A stretch of 64,000 bases of DNA from Tetrastigma voinierianum (GCA_016808115.1 JAEQBH010005097.1:496001-560000), one strand, 5' to 3'. Shown: positions 36,293 through 47,289, counted from the first letter of the stretch. Notes: generated by a model not told the origin, from the letters alone. Numbers and translations are program-made.

Positions 36293-37190
36293 TGTTGAGA
36301 TACTGAGAAATTAAATTAAAATTATTATTATTTCATAACTACTATTTATTTACTTATGTAAGAAAAAAACTTAATAAGTCGGATTTGCTTTATTACACTT
36401 CGAAAATATAAAACAAGAAGAAATATGGAAAACATGACTTTAAATGAATTTAATAAATCGGGAGGTAGAATAGTAAAGATAATAACAATAATAAAAACTA
36501 AAATAATAATAAAGTCGACTAAGATAAAACATTAAAAATGAGTTGACATAATCGGTTAGTTAATTGCTTAGAAGCCACAAGATACAATAACTTGGTACCG
36601 TGTGTGATAGTACCAAGAACTAATCACATGAGCCAGTTTGAAACTCGATCTCAGGAACCTATCTCATTCCACTTCCACTCGAGCCAGCTTCAAGAACTAA
36701 TCACATGCCTTTCTAAAAGCTTAATTTAAGTAAATCATTTTTTTCAAAAAATGTATTCTAACTTTTATTAAATAATAATAAGAATAATTTTTAATTCGCT
36801 ATAATAATAATCGGAGGAAGAGGACTGGATTCAAGAGCTAGCCTAAAGAAGCCCGGGCCTCAACCACAAGCGTAATTTTGGAAATTAAGGAAAAAGTTGC
36901 TGGGACTACTTCAGTGGAAGGGAACTAATCTAATAAGCCCAAATGACAATAGGCTAGCTGGTCTGTGGGTCAGTTGGGGTGAATGAAAAATGAAATACTG
37001 TATAAAATGATATACTATGAGTGGGCCCGCCTCGGTAATTTAAGCACTTTTTTGGGCAGCTGGATAAGTGTGTGGGAAACCGTGGGGAGGGGAGTGGGGC
37101 TTGCATTATTGAAAGAGTGCATTTTACTTGCGCTGCTTCAACGAGTGAAGCTTGGGTCGGCTCTCTTCTTTTTCTAGGGTTTGGTATTAT
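36293..37190 (+). other. LTR-like DNA with TATA box
   Basis: Contains a near-duplicate phrase AAGAACTAATCACATG (36617 and 36693), a GC-richer block (36790-36960) and a TATAAAAT motif near 37002 followed by purine-rich sequence, which resembles an LTR promoter. No ORF is recognised. Confidence 0.35.
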
Positions 37191-39390
37191 CATTAAAAAA
37201 AATGATTGTTTTTATGTACCAACAATCATACAATTTTAAGAAAGTGTAACATGAGTGTGCTGTGTGATAATTGGAAAATCAAGGAAATGAAAGAAACAAA
37301 ATTTATATGCATTAAATATTATGTTTGGAAAAAATATATACATGGAAAGCAAATATACATGTGAGGAAGGAATGACTAAAAGGAAATAAGGAAATTTCCA
37401 AATACATAGCATAAATGAGGTACTTTGAAATCTGCACAGGCATATCTAAAAAAAAACTGACATGAAAACATTCATATATAAGCAAGCTGGACCAAAATGG
37501 AGAGTTGAATGGGGGAGGCAGAGCATACACTGTTGTCTCAATGGAAGAAGACCAGGATTTGCCTCTTCATCTAAAAACGCTCGAGAGCTATGGTAGTCCA
37601 AAACATCCGCTGTAAACACCACCAATCTCTCTTCTACGGTTCTACCCTCTTGATCTCCCGATTATCTAATCTTCACTATTTATCTCTCCCGCAAATCGAC
37701 TCCAAAAAATATACCCATAAATAACAAATATGAAAAGAGAGAGTGAGAGATAATAGAAAATTTAAAACTCAACTCGAACTGACAGAGTCCCCTAAACATA
37801 AACAAGTTAAGAAATCATACCTACCATTTTCCTGCATGGCAGCATGGATTGGATAACCTCTACTCAAGATCTTTGAGAATCCAAAACCCCACATAAGTTG
37901 AAGCATCAAGAACACAAACTGAGGGTTTCTTGTTACCCATTTTAGGGGTTGGTCGCTTTAGTTCATTTCTTGACTGCAAATCCTGAGATGGGTACTGACA
38001 AAGAAAACATAGGGTGTAAATATTTCTTTACTCGTTTTTTTCTGTTTGACCCTTTGTGCTTGAATGATCATTTTCACTGTATATACAGTGAAACAAAAGA
38101 ATGTTATCAACCCATAATTTGTACGGAATATAGTAAAGTTTGAGAAGGGAGATGATTCATGGGGTGGAAAAAGATAGTTTGGAAATTTGATGACTGGGTG
38201 GGTAGAGATGAAGGTAGAAACAAATGCATGCGTGTGGACTCTTCAATAGACTAAAACATGAGTTAAATGGTGTTGTTCTAAGTTATGAGTTTTATGGTTA
38301 TGTGTAAAAAAAGCAATCATCATAGTAGGTGGTGTTCTTCTCAATGTCATTGATGGGATGTATGAGGATGACCGGGTGTTGTTCTCTAGGTGGTGGACTT
38401 TGAGACTAATGGGGGCAATTGTCTAGTAATATAAATTAAAATCAATTTCTATCAATATATGCATTCTTTCTTTGTCACTAATAGATTATTTTTTTATCAA
38501 ATGGTCTAAAGAAAAGTTATTTTAGCAAATACACAAGTATTCATAAATCGAGATAATATTTCTATATAAATAACATTTTTCATAACTTTCTTATTAAATT
38601 GTAAAATTTTTCTCAATATAGTATTATGATTTTCATTGATTTATATAATGAAGATAGTTATCCATCAACATGCCTTCAATATTAATATCTTCCACCCCTT
38701 TTATTGTTAATATTACCATCATCATCATCATTATCACCATCACCATCATCATTATTATCCATAAAATTAAATAACATTAAGGGAAACCTTACTAAATTAG
38801 GCTACATTTCATTACCATATAAGTGGGTAGTGATAACTATCTCCCCATGCCTGCATGATGAAATCAAGTAATTAAATCATAATAGTTACAAATGTTGAAA
38901 GTCTTACACATTTTTCCTTCCAAATATTGGATTCCCAATCGCCTTAACACACTAAAAGATGCTATAAAGGAACTAAAATAAATTAAAGAATAGGCCATGA
39001 TAGTCACCAACTAACCATATAATTGCACCTAACAGCCATTTAAAGAACAAATAACTAAATATCATAACATTTAGAGAGATAGAGTACTAGCATTTGTTTC
39101 ATCAAACTCTACGACGAGAATCGACTAGCCTGAACACCGAAGGTTCCAAAGAGAAGTCATTCTTTCTCTCTAAAACCAATCACTTTTCACTCACTGCCCG
39201 TTTTTCTGCTACTTTGGAGAAGAAGATGACTTATTCATTTTCTTTTCAATAATTCCCATTGTTATCTTAAAATGGTTTAAGATAATAAGAAAAATAATTT
39301 CATTTAAGTAAACATACAAGAATAGTTAGAACAACGGTAAATTTAAATTCAATAATTTAATTAATGAATTTGGAAGATTATAAAAAAGGT
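37191..39390. other. Intergenic DNA, no recognised gene
   Basis: There is a short (ATC)n stretch at about 38710-38760 (CATCATCATCATCATTATCACC). Short ORFs (37312-37530, 37949-38143) have no family resemblance. Confidence 0.45.
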
Positions 39391-39399
39391 TAAAACTTT

Positions 39400-39578
39400 A
39401 AAAGAAAGACTATTTTTTTTACATATATATTTTTTTGAAAGAAAATTTATTTTTACAATATACCATAGTAATTTATTTTTTCACAAATTAGTTTTTATTG
39501 GGACTCAAACCTTGAACCCTTCCCCCTTTTTTACCGCCTCGAACTATTAATCACTTGAGTTAAGCTCATTGGTGAAAA
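39400..39578 (-). mobile_element. tRNA-derived SINE-like sequence
   Basis: The minus strand reads GAGCTTAACTCAAGTGATTAA (box A-like, near 39560) and, about 50 bp on, GGTTCAAGGTTTGAGTCCC (box B-like, GGTTTGAGTCC against consensus GGTTCGANTCC). A long A/T-rich, A-ending tail follows. This is the plan of plant tRNA-derived SINEs. No cloverleaf could be drawn and no target duplication was confirmed. Confidence 0.4.
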
Positions 39579-39879
39579 AGAAAACTATTAAAATAATATT
39601 AGCATTAGCAAAAAGTGATTCACAAATAAGTTATTAATATTTGTGTTTATCAATGCACTAGTTATAAACATGAGGTAGCTTACGCAAATACACAAAGTTT
39701 TGGGTGTAGGGTAATTGAGAGATGGAATCAAAGTGGTCTTGGTAATGGATTTATTTTTTGTGGAGAATGATGAAGAGTTGAAGCCAAAATGGTTTATTTT
39801 TTATAAAAACACATGAATAGATTGGTTTTGAAAATATTTATCAATATAGTCTTTCGTCCGTACAAGTAGTCATCCACTT

Positions 39880-40205
39880 GTAAAATCGTAGTTGAAATGT
39901 GGTTTTAAGGTAAATTTTAAAACCATATTCATCAAATGCGGTTTTAGAGTAAATTTTCAAAATCGCAGTTGGTGAATACGGTTTTAAGATAAATTTTTAA
40001 AATAGTATTCACCACCAGGGTTTTAAAAATTTACTTTAAAACCATATTTACCTTAAATTCGTAGTTGATAAGTGTGGTTTTAAAAATTTATTTTAAAACC
40101 ATATTCACTAATTGTGATTTTAAAATTTTACCCTAAAAACATATTTGGTAAATGTGGTTTTAAAATGTACCTTAAAACTCGTATTCGCAAATGCCCGCTT
40201 TAGAC
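39880..40205. repeat. Minisatellite of alternating-orientation units
   Basis: A unit of about 50-60 bp, GTGAATGTGGTTTTAAGGTAAATTTT with its reverse complement AAAATTTACTTTAAAACCATATTCAC, repeats about six times. GTGGTTTTAA and TTAAAACCAT blocks alternate, so single strands could fold back on themselves. Confidence 0.85.
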
Positions 40206-40699
40206 GGAAAATCTAGTTATAAGAAAAGAAGACTCATTTAATAATATTTTTTAAAGAAATCTATTCATTTTTTGTTTAAAATATAACTTTTTTGGCACAA
40301 AACTCAATGATAGATGTATTGTCATATTGAATAGGTGGAATGAGATGTCTTGGATGTGGATGGTATAGATGTCCCTTCCCATGTAATTACATGTACCTTA
40401 TTGAAACATTTTTTATCAAAATTTTATGTTTTGTAAATAAAAGACTAACATTGCTCACTTAAATTCAGCATTAATTTTGCTCCTTGAATCAAAATCTTGA
40501 CCCCACCTCCAGCCATGGTAGTACCCGGCTCGACTAAAGTTTTTTATTTATTTTTTAAAGGTTAATATGCACATATGAAGATTTTTTTTATATGTAAATA
40601 ATTTTATTAAAGATAATGGTTTAAATGGTATTTTAAAGGTTTGTAGGTAAACAGACATTTTTTTTCCTCAGATCTTCGAATTTAGCCCTAATCTCCTTA

Positions 40700-41162
40700 G
40701 TCACCCTTCATCTTCCCCTTCTCTAGAGGTGTTTCTCCATAACACAATCATCGGCACCACTAGATGCGAAAAAGGAGGATTCTGTTTTTTCCTTTCAAAT
40801 CTCCAGCAATCCGACATAATCGCCTTGCCCTTCTTCTCCCCTTGTCCCCAAAGGGTTTTGTATGGCTCGGCATATGTTTGGGTTGTCCTGACTCCGTCGA
40901 GTTCATCAATGCAACCACCGACCACCGCCTCTTGTATTCCAACTTGGCTCTCCACTCCAAATCCTTGGCTGCCTACCTCCAAACAATGATCGGGTTCTCC
41001 AAAGGGGATAATGCGTTTATACTCTCTTCCAATCTCATTCAGATCCCGGTTCTCCAAAAGGCACTACTAGTTTCTCTCTCTCGATGTTGTTATCACTCCA
41101 AACTAATCCAATCAAATTTCCAACCAAAACCGCCACAACAGAGTTGTGTGCCGTTGATGTAG
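40700..41162 (+). other. Unassigned coding-like stretch
   Basis: Two overlapping frames (40729-40989 and 40764-41162) cover a C-rich segment of more coding-like composition than its surroundings. The second runs 132 codons and contains DHRLLYSNLALHSKSLAAYL. I do not recognise a family. The minus frame 40701-41057 is probably a shadow. It may be a decayed exon. Confidence 0.3.
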
Positions 41163-41510
41163 GACAAGTTGCTAATCAATATGGTAGATGTTTCTTTGGA
41201 TTGATTATTTGTTAAGGTTCAGGATACGATTAAAATATAAAACCAAATTATAAACAAAGCGCCAAATTATTTAATGAAGGGATACTTTAGATGTCAGGCC
41301 CCTCACCATGGGTCGTTTATTTAGCACGTGAGTCAACTCCATATGCTTCCATTTTATTGGAATTATATAAACTGTGCTGGAATTTTTGAAATCAAGTTGA
41401 TAAAGGTAATTTTTGGAAAACGAAAATATGATTTAGGTCCAAAAATAAGAATGTCACTTTTGGAGAAGAATGAAACTTTGAAATTTAAATATTTGAAAAG
41501 AATACTTGAT

Positions 41511-41860
41511 TTGGGAAATTATCATAGTTATTTTTGAAAATTTGAATTTTAAAGAATTTTATTTATATAAGGAGTAATGAATTTGAAACTTTTTGAAATT
41601 GAAGAAAATAATTTATTAAAATTTTAAATTAAAAAAAGATGATTTGTTTTTAGAAATTAAAGAAAAATGATTTTTGCATTTTTAAAAGTTAAAGAAAACG
41701 ATTTTAGAAATTTGTAAAGAAAATATTTTCTGATTTTTTTTTAGGAATGAAAGAAAATTATTTTAGGTAGATTCTTTTTTTCCAGAATTTAAAGAAACTT
41801 TTTTTTTTTTTATATAAAATTGAGGAAAAAAATTTTGTAGTAAAATTTAGAAAGTAAGAT
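41511..41860 (+). repeat. 350-bp direct repeat, copy 2
   Basis: Second copy of 35937-36292, same orientation, 5.57 kb away. Its right edge lies just before the GC-rich upstream region of the GRF remnant. Confidence 0.85.
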
Positions 41861-41939
41861 AACGCAAAGTGGCAAAGTGGCAAAGGGCCCCACCAAATGT
41901 ATTTCAGATAATCCGGCCCACGTAATCGGGCGTAAATTT

Positions 41940-42130
41940 GTCAAACCGCGCTAGATAAGCATGTAGACAAGGCGCCGTGAGCGAGTGCGCCACCGCGATC
42001 TCGTGAGGCCGAGCTGCCGCGAGGTGAGGGAGGGAAGGAAGCACGCATTTCATTTGAACTTCGCCGCTGGGGATCGTCGGCGGCCGAGGGGGCGGCCGAG
42101 AGGTCCGACATCACACACTTTAATCTCGCT
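41940..42130 (+). promoter_or_regulatory. GC/CpG-rich region upstream of the GRF remnant
   Basis: A sudden rise in G+C and CpG (GGCGGCCGAGGGGGCGGCCG near 42079) in otherwise AT-rich DNA, 260-450 bp before the QLQ protein's Met, followed by a CT-rich stretch (42236-42285). This looks like a retained host 5' region rather than transposon sequence. The ORFs inside are probably not coding. Confidence 0.45.
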
Positions 42131-42391
42131 CGATTTCGCTCGAAACGACTACTATGATTTGATTTGAGTGTGTTTTTTGTTTTTTTGCTTTTCAAAACAC
42201 TTTGAAACACTTCTCCTCAGAAAGTAATAGCGCTTACTTCTCTTCTTCCTTATTTGCTCTCGTCCTCTCTCTCTCTTTCTCTCTCATGGTTTCAGACCGC
42301 TTTTGTCGTTTCCGCACTGGAACGCATACTATCTTTCTATAAAACGACAATAGCTTGGGTTTATAGTCCGTCCAGAGAGACCCATGCGAGA

Positions 42392-43790
42392 ATGGAGGAA
42401 GAACCGGTTCGGTGTATTGCTTCTGGGGACTCGGGTCTCTCTCTCTTTGGGCTCTCCCCGTGGGTCTTGATTTTGTTTGTGGATATTCGTTTGTTTGATT
42501 TGATTTTTGTTTTTCTTTGGCGGATTGCAGGGAAGAGCTGGGACACGGCTACACCATCGATTAAGCCGGGTCTCTGGGATCGTGGTGGAGGTCCGGCGCA
42601 GCCAGAGCACCGTGATCATCAAGCATGGGTCCGGGCTCACGCACAGTTGCGTGAGCTTGAGCAGCAATCTGTTATTTTTAAGTATATGGTAGCTGGCCTC
42701 CCTGTTCCCGTTCAGCTTGTTCTTTCAATTTGGAAGAGTGTGGCTAGCTCTTTTGGGTCCACTAACGGTGGGATTTATAAGCAATACCCAATTTTGCAGG
42801 TTCTTGCAAGTCTTCTGGATCATTTCCTTTCTAAAAAATGGGACAGCCGGTTAGAACTTAGAACCTTGTTGTTTTAGGCTGAAAAGTGATATGTTTTCTT
42901 AAGCAGTTCATTAGATTGAGTAAGAATTTTTTTTTTCCGCGAATTTACCTCGGTAGAAGCCATGATACCTAACTTTATGTTTTGAGATGATAAGCCGTGG
43001 TTAATCGAACTTGAAATTCGCACAGTGTATACTAATTATTTTTATTTCAGGCAGTTTCTCGTGGTACTTGTTTGAAAACAAATCGCTCGGGTTTTTGTAT
43101 TTTGAAAAATGGGCTTATTATGTTCAGCACTTGGGTTTGATGAGTTTACTTTGTTACCCCGGGATTTTCATATTCTTTTTGGGATCATATTATGCTCAGA
43201 GGTTTCTGGAATTTGAGATTATTTATTTACAATGTATTTATGACTTAGCTTGAATTGGTGAGAAATTTGATTTGCCTTCCCTTTGTATCGCTTAGGTTTC
43301 ACCCTCGTGGATTTGACTATAGGAACGTCATGGATCCCGAACTAGAAGGTGTAGGAGAACCCCGATGGGAAGAAATGGAGGTGCAAGAAGATGTGGTTCC
43401 CCGATCAAGTAATCGTGAGCCAGATATGCAATCACTGCGGGTCGCCATGCCTAAGAATGCCTGTGGAAGCTCCAAGAATTGCTTCTCATGCTGCAAGACC
43501 TACTCTAATTCGTGCATGGAGTCTGAGAATTCAAAACTAATCTCACCATTGCGTACTCTAAGTCTTTCAACCCATCCCCTTCCAAAATAATACCAACACC
43601 GCAATGATTATCGCCACCACCACCACCCCCAACGACAATGATAATCAAAGAGAAAACGATTTCGGTGGAAATAGACGGACCCTTACTGCCATTAGTGACA
43701 AAGAAAGGAACTACTTTAATGGCAACAAAGATTTCAATACTTCATTGGCTTTCAAGAGTTAATAAGAATGAAATCGTTGACAATCAGGGT
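42392..43790 (+). pseudogene. GRF: GROWTH-REGULATING FACTOR (GRF) remnant with QLQ and WRC domains
   Basis: GRFs are plant transcription factors acting with GIF coactivators in leaf and organ growth. QLQ binds GIF and WRC binds DNA. A Met at 42392 opens MEEEPVRCIASGDSG. After an intron ending GATTGCAG at 42530, an exon to 42799 (donor GTTCTT) carries the QLQ domain intact (HAQLRELEQQSVIFKYMVAG, then LPVP and IWKSVASSFGS). After an acceptor near 43295, a third exon reads GFDYRNVMDPE. The WRC region follows (about 43330-43470), but only across several frame shifts: GKKWRCKK, VVPDQ and PVEAPRIASHA lie in different frames. The tail with NDNDNQREND and DKERNYFNGNKD is readable to about 43790. It is not functional as written, and lies inside the proposed CACTA unit. 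Confidence 0.8.
43448..43468 (+). promoter_or_regulatory. Degenerate miR396 target site in the GRF remnant
   Basis: TGCCTAAGAATGCCTGTGGAA occupies the position of the conserved GRF site CGTTCAAGAAAGCNTGTGGAA, just after the WRC zinc residues. About five mismatches against the consensus, mostly at the 5' side, suggest it would no longer be a good target. Confidence 0.65.
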
Positions 43791-43899
43791 GACAACAAAG
43801 ACTTCGGTCAAAAAGAAGCCAGAAGGGAGAGCCTTTTTAGAGCAAGGAGAGAGTTAGCAGGGGGGCTGGGGAGCTTAAAGAGAGGGGCAGGCTGTGAGG

Positions 43900-45350
43900 A
43901 GAGAGCAAGAGAAGGGAGCCGGAATAGGAAAGCAAAGTCTGGGAGAAAGAATCAAGAGTCCAGAAAATGAGGCTTTCAGGTATGGCTGTGATGGTTCCCG
44001 TTCATTTCAACTGTCATCACTTTTTTTCTCTTTTTATGCTGATTCTTGGGTGTGGCTTGTTGTTTGGTGTGAACAGCAAGGGCCATAAGATTATTTAGCT
44101 GAATCTGGTTATTTGCATGCTTTCCATGTTTTAGTCTCTTTGGTTTCGTTTGGGAATAAATGATGTATAATTCACCTCTGAACTTGATACTTAAGAAGCA
44201 TGATTGATGCCTCTGAACTTGATTTTTTTAAATCTGTGGTACCAAAAGCTAAGAGGTGCTTTAAATTTGTCAAAAGACTCGGTTTATTGTTTTTGATAAA
44301 GTTGGTCAGATGCTTACTGTGGGCACTGAGGAATGTGGACTACCTATCAGATTGATGCATTAGTGAAGCATTGCAATGGTTTCGTATGAGAATTTTTGTC
44401 GCGCATTGTTGAAGGATAATTTACGGTGCCCTTGGGCCGGCTATTCAAGTGCAATTTTATATGATGAGCCCTATGTTTTGAAGGCCACGTGATAGCTTGG
44501 ATGCCATTGACAAGGCCAAGAGATCACCATAACCACATGCGCTAGTGGAGTTGTTGTTTCCTATTTTGGTCTCGATACCCGATGTACATATGTTGTGCCT
44601 CCTTTTTAGTTAGAGTATTTGTTTGCCTATCCAAAAAAAAAAAAAGGCTCATATAAAAGCTCTACCAATGTCAATAGACTTGCATGTTGATAAATCTAAT
44701 TTCTATGGCCATGTTTTCTATGAAAAAATCATGCTATCATGACTGCTGGATCTCCCTTTGCCACACACAATACTGTTGAAGCCCAACAAGTTTATAGTGC
44801 ATAAGCCTTCAAGAAATCAAGGATTTCATCCTCAATGGCCAATAACACTTCGGATGCCCAATAACACTTCAAACAAATCATAATTGAAAAGCATGGATAT
44901 CATACCATATCATCAAATCGCGTTTTATCATGAAGTGGTCCTATTTTTAGGATCACCAGCTCTGCCCTATGACCAGAGTATCATCTTTCCGCACAGCTAG
45001 CTCATGATAAAAAAAATATGACTTATTCTTGAATCAAGAGGGAAGATGGGTGCCCACGGTTTTCCTCAAAACAAACACTATTTATTATAAGGGCTTGCCA
45101 TCCTTTCGGGTCGAATGACAATTCTATTTTTGTACAGAATGGCTTCTCTTCTTAACAACCACTATTCATTATAAGGGCCTGAAAGCAAAGTTGTAAAATA
45201 TCCTGATCATCTAAAGTCACGAGGTTCATCCTTACCAATATATATAGATGTGAAGTTTTCATATTTTTTGTAATTTTTTTTTCGTTTTTTAAAAATGATC
45301 TTAGAAATTATTTAAATTCAATTCCATGTTAAAATAGAAATTGAAGCTCT
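43900..45350. other. DNA downstream of the GRF remnant, no recognised gene
   Basis: Could hold intron or 3' sequence of the GRF locus. An 18-bp near repeat of AACCACTATTCATTATAAGGGC type (45070-45180) occurs twice. No domain was read. Confidence 0.4.
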
Positions 45351-45354
45351 TGAA

Positions 45355-45356
<2 letters not shown>

Positions 45357-45427
<71 letters not shown>
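45357..45427. repeat. (AT)n microsatellite
   Basis: About 35 AT units without interruption. Confidence 0.98.
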
Positions 45428-45431
<4 letters not shown>

Positions 45432-46180
45432 ATGTGAACATGCATTTAACTGATTTAATATTTAATCATATAAATTAAGTAAAAGTGAAAAAATGCTCTT
45501 TAGTTATTTTAGTAATTTTTTTAAAATGACAATAGTTCTATTAATATTATTCTATTAAAAATGATTTTATAAAGAAATTATTAAATTTTAATAAAAAGAA
45601 AAATAAATAAGTATTTTTAATGGTCTTTTTTGAAGATAATCAATTTCACTATAATTCATAGTAACATTTTTCCCAAATATTAATCTTGTGTATGCCTAAT
45701 TGTAAGAGAAGCACTAAATTATTTGTAATAAGTACAATTTTTTTTTAAGAACCAAAGTTTTTTTAAATATTATAAAGACATTTTTGGGAGTAATAAAATT
45801 GTAAAAGTAAATAGAACTCTTAAAAGTGTGAAACAATATATCCTTTTAATAAACCTCAATTCATGTTGATATTATATGCCTCCTTTAATAAAACCTATGA
45901 TATTACATTAATATAAATGATTAATATATAATCCAATAAGCCATAAACAATTAATTAACCTCCTATTCACAAATTTTCAAGGGGCGAGTGTTGAAAAAAA
46001 TGAAAAGTAAAATTTCAATATATACTAAACTCAATCTTTATAGACTTTTTAAAAAACAATAGCTTGCTAAATTCACTCTATGGAACATATTAACTAGATA
46101 TAGACTTGTACAAATTTTATAAATGTTGTATAATTATAAATCACATAAACATTTAGTAAATTCATGTGTTATTATTATTT
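45428..46180. other. Very AT-rich DNA near the CACTA right end
   Basis: No ORF or conserved motif seen. Probably subterminal transposon DNA. Confidence 0.4.
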
Positions 46181-46960
46181 TTTTCCACGTACCTTGACAT
46201 ATATAAATATTAACTAATGGTGACTTATAAATTTTTTGTCAAGGTTCCATCATCCCAAATCATGGAACAACACAACAACTTTTATGTATGTCATTATTGC
46301 TTTGAAGTAAGTTGTATATGTCATAATTGCTAATTTAAATACACAATATTGACATATATTGTCATAAGTCAAGATAGTATATGTCAAGAATTGCATTTTT
46401 TTCTTATAGTGATAATTTTAGTCCCAAAATCAAGACGAAATCAGCACTAAAAACCAGTCCCGAAATTTGGACACAAACTGAGAGACAACTTAAGCTGTGG
46501 TAGTCCCGAGAAATGGACCATAACTTGAGCTGTAGAGGTCCAATTCATGTGATTCAAAAACCTAACATCAAGTTCACAAATGCAACTACAATTTCTATGA
46601 AGGACTTGAGTCCAAATTCCCTTTGTTTCCTAACCTAAAACTAGGGCTAAAATCCGCTAGTGCATAGGATCAAAACAAGGCAGCATTCCCATATTTTACA
46701 AACAGCCCCTTAGGATTGAAATAAACCAAAGTAGGAAGAATCCCTACCTCTTGGAGCGTAGCCCTCATCGAATATACAGACTTTACTTCTTGATCCGACG
46801 AGTTCCGACTGTCGAAACGCTGACTTCCTTTTCTCCCTATTTCTTTGTCCCTTTCTTCTCCTTCTCTTTCTCTTTCTTTCTTTTCTTTCTCTCTCTTTCC
46901 TTTTTTCCTTTTCCTTTCCTTTCTACTCCTCTTTTCCTCTATGAACTGGTATCACCTCTC

Positions 46961-46967
46961 ATTTATA
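46961..46967 (-). promoter_or_regulatory. TATA box of the chromovirus LTR
   Basis: Minus strand TATAAAT followed by GAGAGG, the usual TATA context of LTR promoters. Confidence 0.55.
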
Positions 46968-46991
46968 CACATTCCCACTTGCATGCATGTT

Positions 46992-47052
46992 GACACATGG
47001 CTTGCCATGTGTCCTACATGCAGGCATTTTGACACATGGCTTTCCATGTGTC
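46992..47052 (-). promoter_or_regulatory. Duplicated palindromes upstream of the LTR TATA box
   Basis: GACACATGGC-TT-GCCATGTGTC (46992-47013) is a perfect 10-bp-arm inverted repeat. A second copy with arms GACACATGG/CCATGTGTC lies at 47031-47052, a 39-bp period. Both sit 25-90 bp upstream of the TATA box and contain CACATG (E-box-like) cores, so they may be transcription-factor sites. Confidence 0.6.
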
Positions 47053-47268
47053 ACCCAACACTAATTGCCTCAAAAAACATGAAATTTCAACTTTCTCGAA
47101 ATTCAACAAAATTCTCTTGGGTAACTAGATTTCGCGTGACGAATCCAATGGTGAGGTCTGTTTCGTCATTTGAGATATAGAAGATTTCTAGGTTTTTAAC
47201 TTGTACTGTAGCGGTAAATTACTGTTTTGCTTTTCTTTAGAAAAATTCGATTTTTCCCAAGTTTTACA

Positions 47269-47285
47269 TTCTCCCCCCCTTAAAA
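47269..47285 (-). other. Polypurine tract of the chromovirus
   Basis: Minus strand TTTTAAGGGGGGGAGAA abuts the LTR start, preceded by the AATTTCGGGGATGAAATTC phrase common at the 3' end of Tekay/Del-type elements. Confidence 0.85.
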
Positions 47286-47289
47286 GAAT

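Larger units (their letters stand above)
25906..46411 (-). mobile_element. Composite CACTA (En/Spm) transposon, about 20.5 kb
   Basis: The right end is CACTATAAGAAAAA on the minus strand, ending exactly at 46411. The left end reads ATTATAAGAAAAAGACC from 25906, the same 13-mer with one lost C and one C-to-T change. Flanking triplets are ATA on both sides (25903-25905, 46412-46414), the 3-bp duplication expected of CACTA elements, though 3 bp is weak. Both ends carry subterminal CCTTGACATATATAAAT...TGTCAAGG blocks (26026-26160; 46193-46245). The interior holds TNP2-like and Transposase_24/Ulp1 genes on the minus strand, so the 5' end is on the right. The interval also contains repeats and a GRF remnant. 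Confidence 0.5.
46412..47268 (-). mobile_element. Proximal part of the 3' LTR of a minus-strand chromovirus
   Basis: The LTR starts TGTAAAACTTGGG at 47268, immediately after a polypurine tract and the chromodomain frame. It is cut at 46411 by the CACTA right end. It carries an LTR promoter (TATAAAT, minus, at 46961-46967) and two palindromes just upstream of it. CT-rich frames (46751-47180, plus) are artefacts of TTTCTC repeats. Confidence 0.75.

Noticed and set aside
39495..39525. tRNA gene, because of a box B-like GGTTTGAGTCC on the minus strand
   Set aside because: No acceptor, D or anticodon arms can be folded. Better explained as a SINE-like head.
42329..42667. 112-codon minus ORF opposite the GRF remnant
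   Set aside because: Shadow of the QLQ exon. The plus strand has the recognisable domain and splice sites.
46751..47180. Ser/Phe-rich plus-strand frames of 80-111 codons
   Set aside because: Translation of TTTCTC repeats in an LTR leader whose real orientation is minus.
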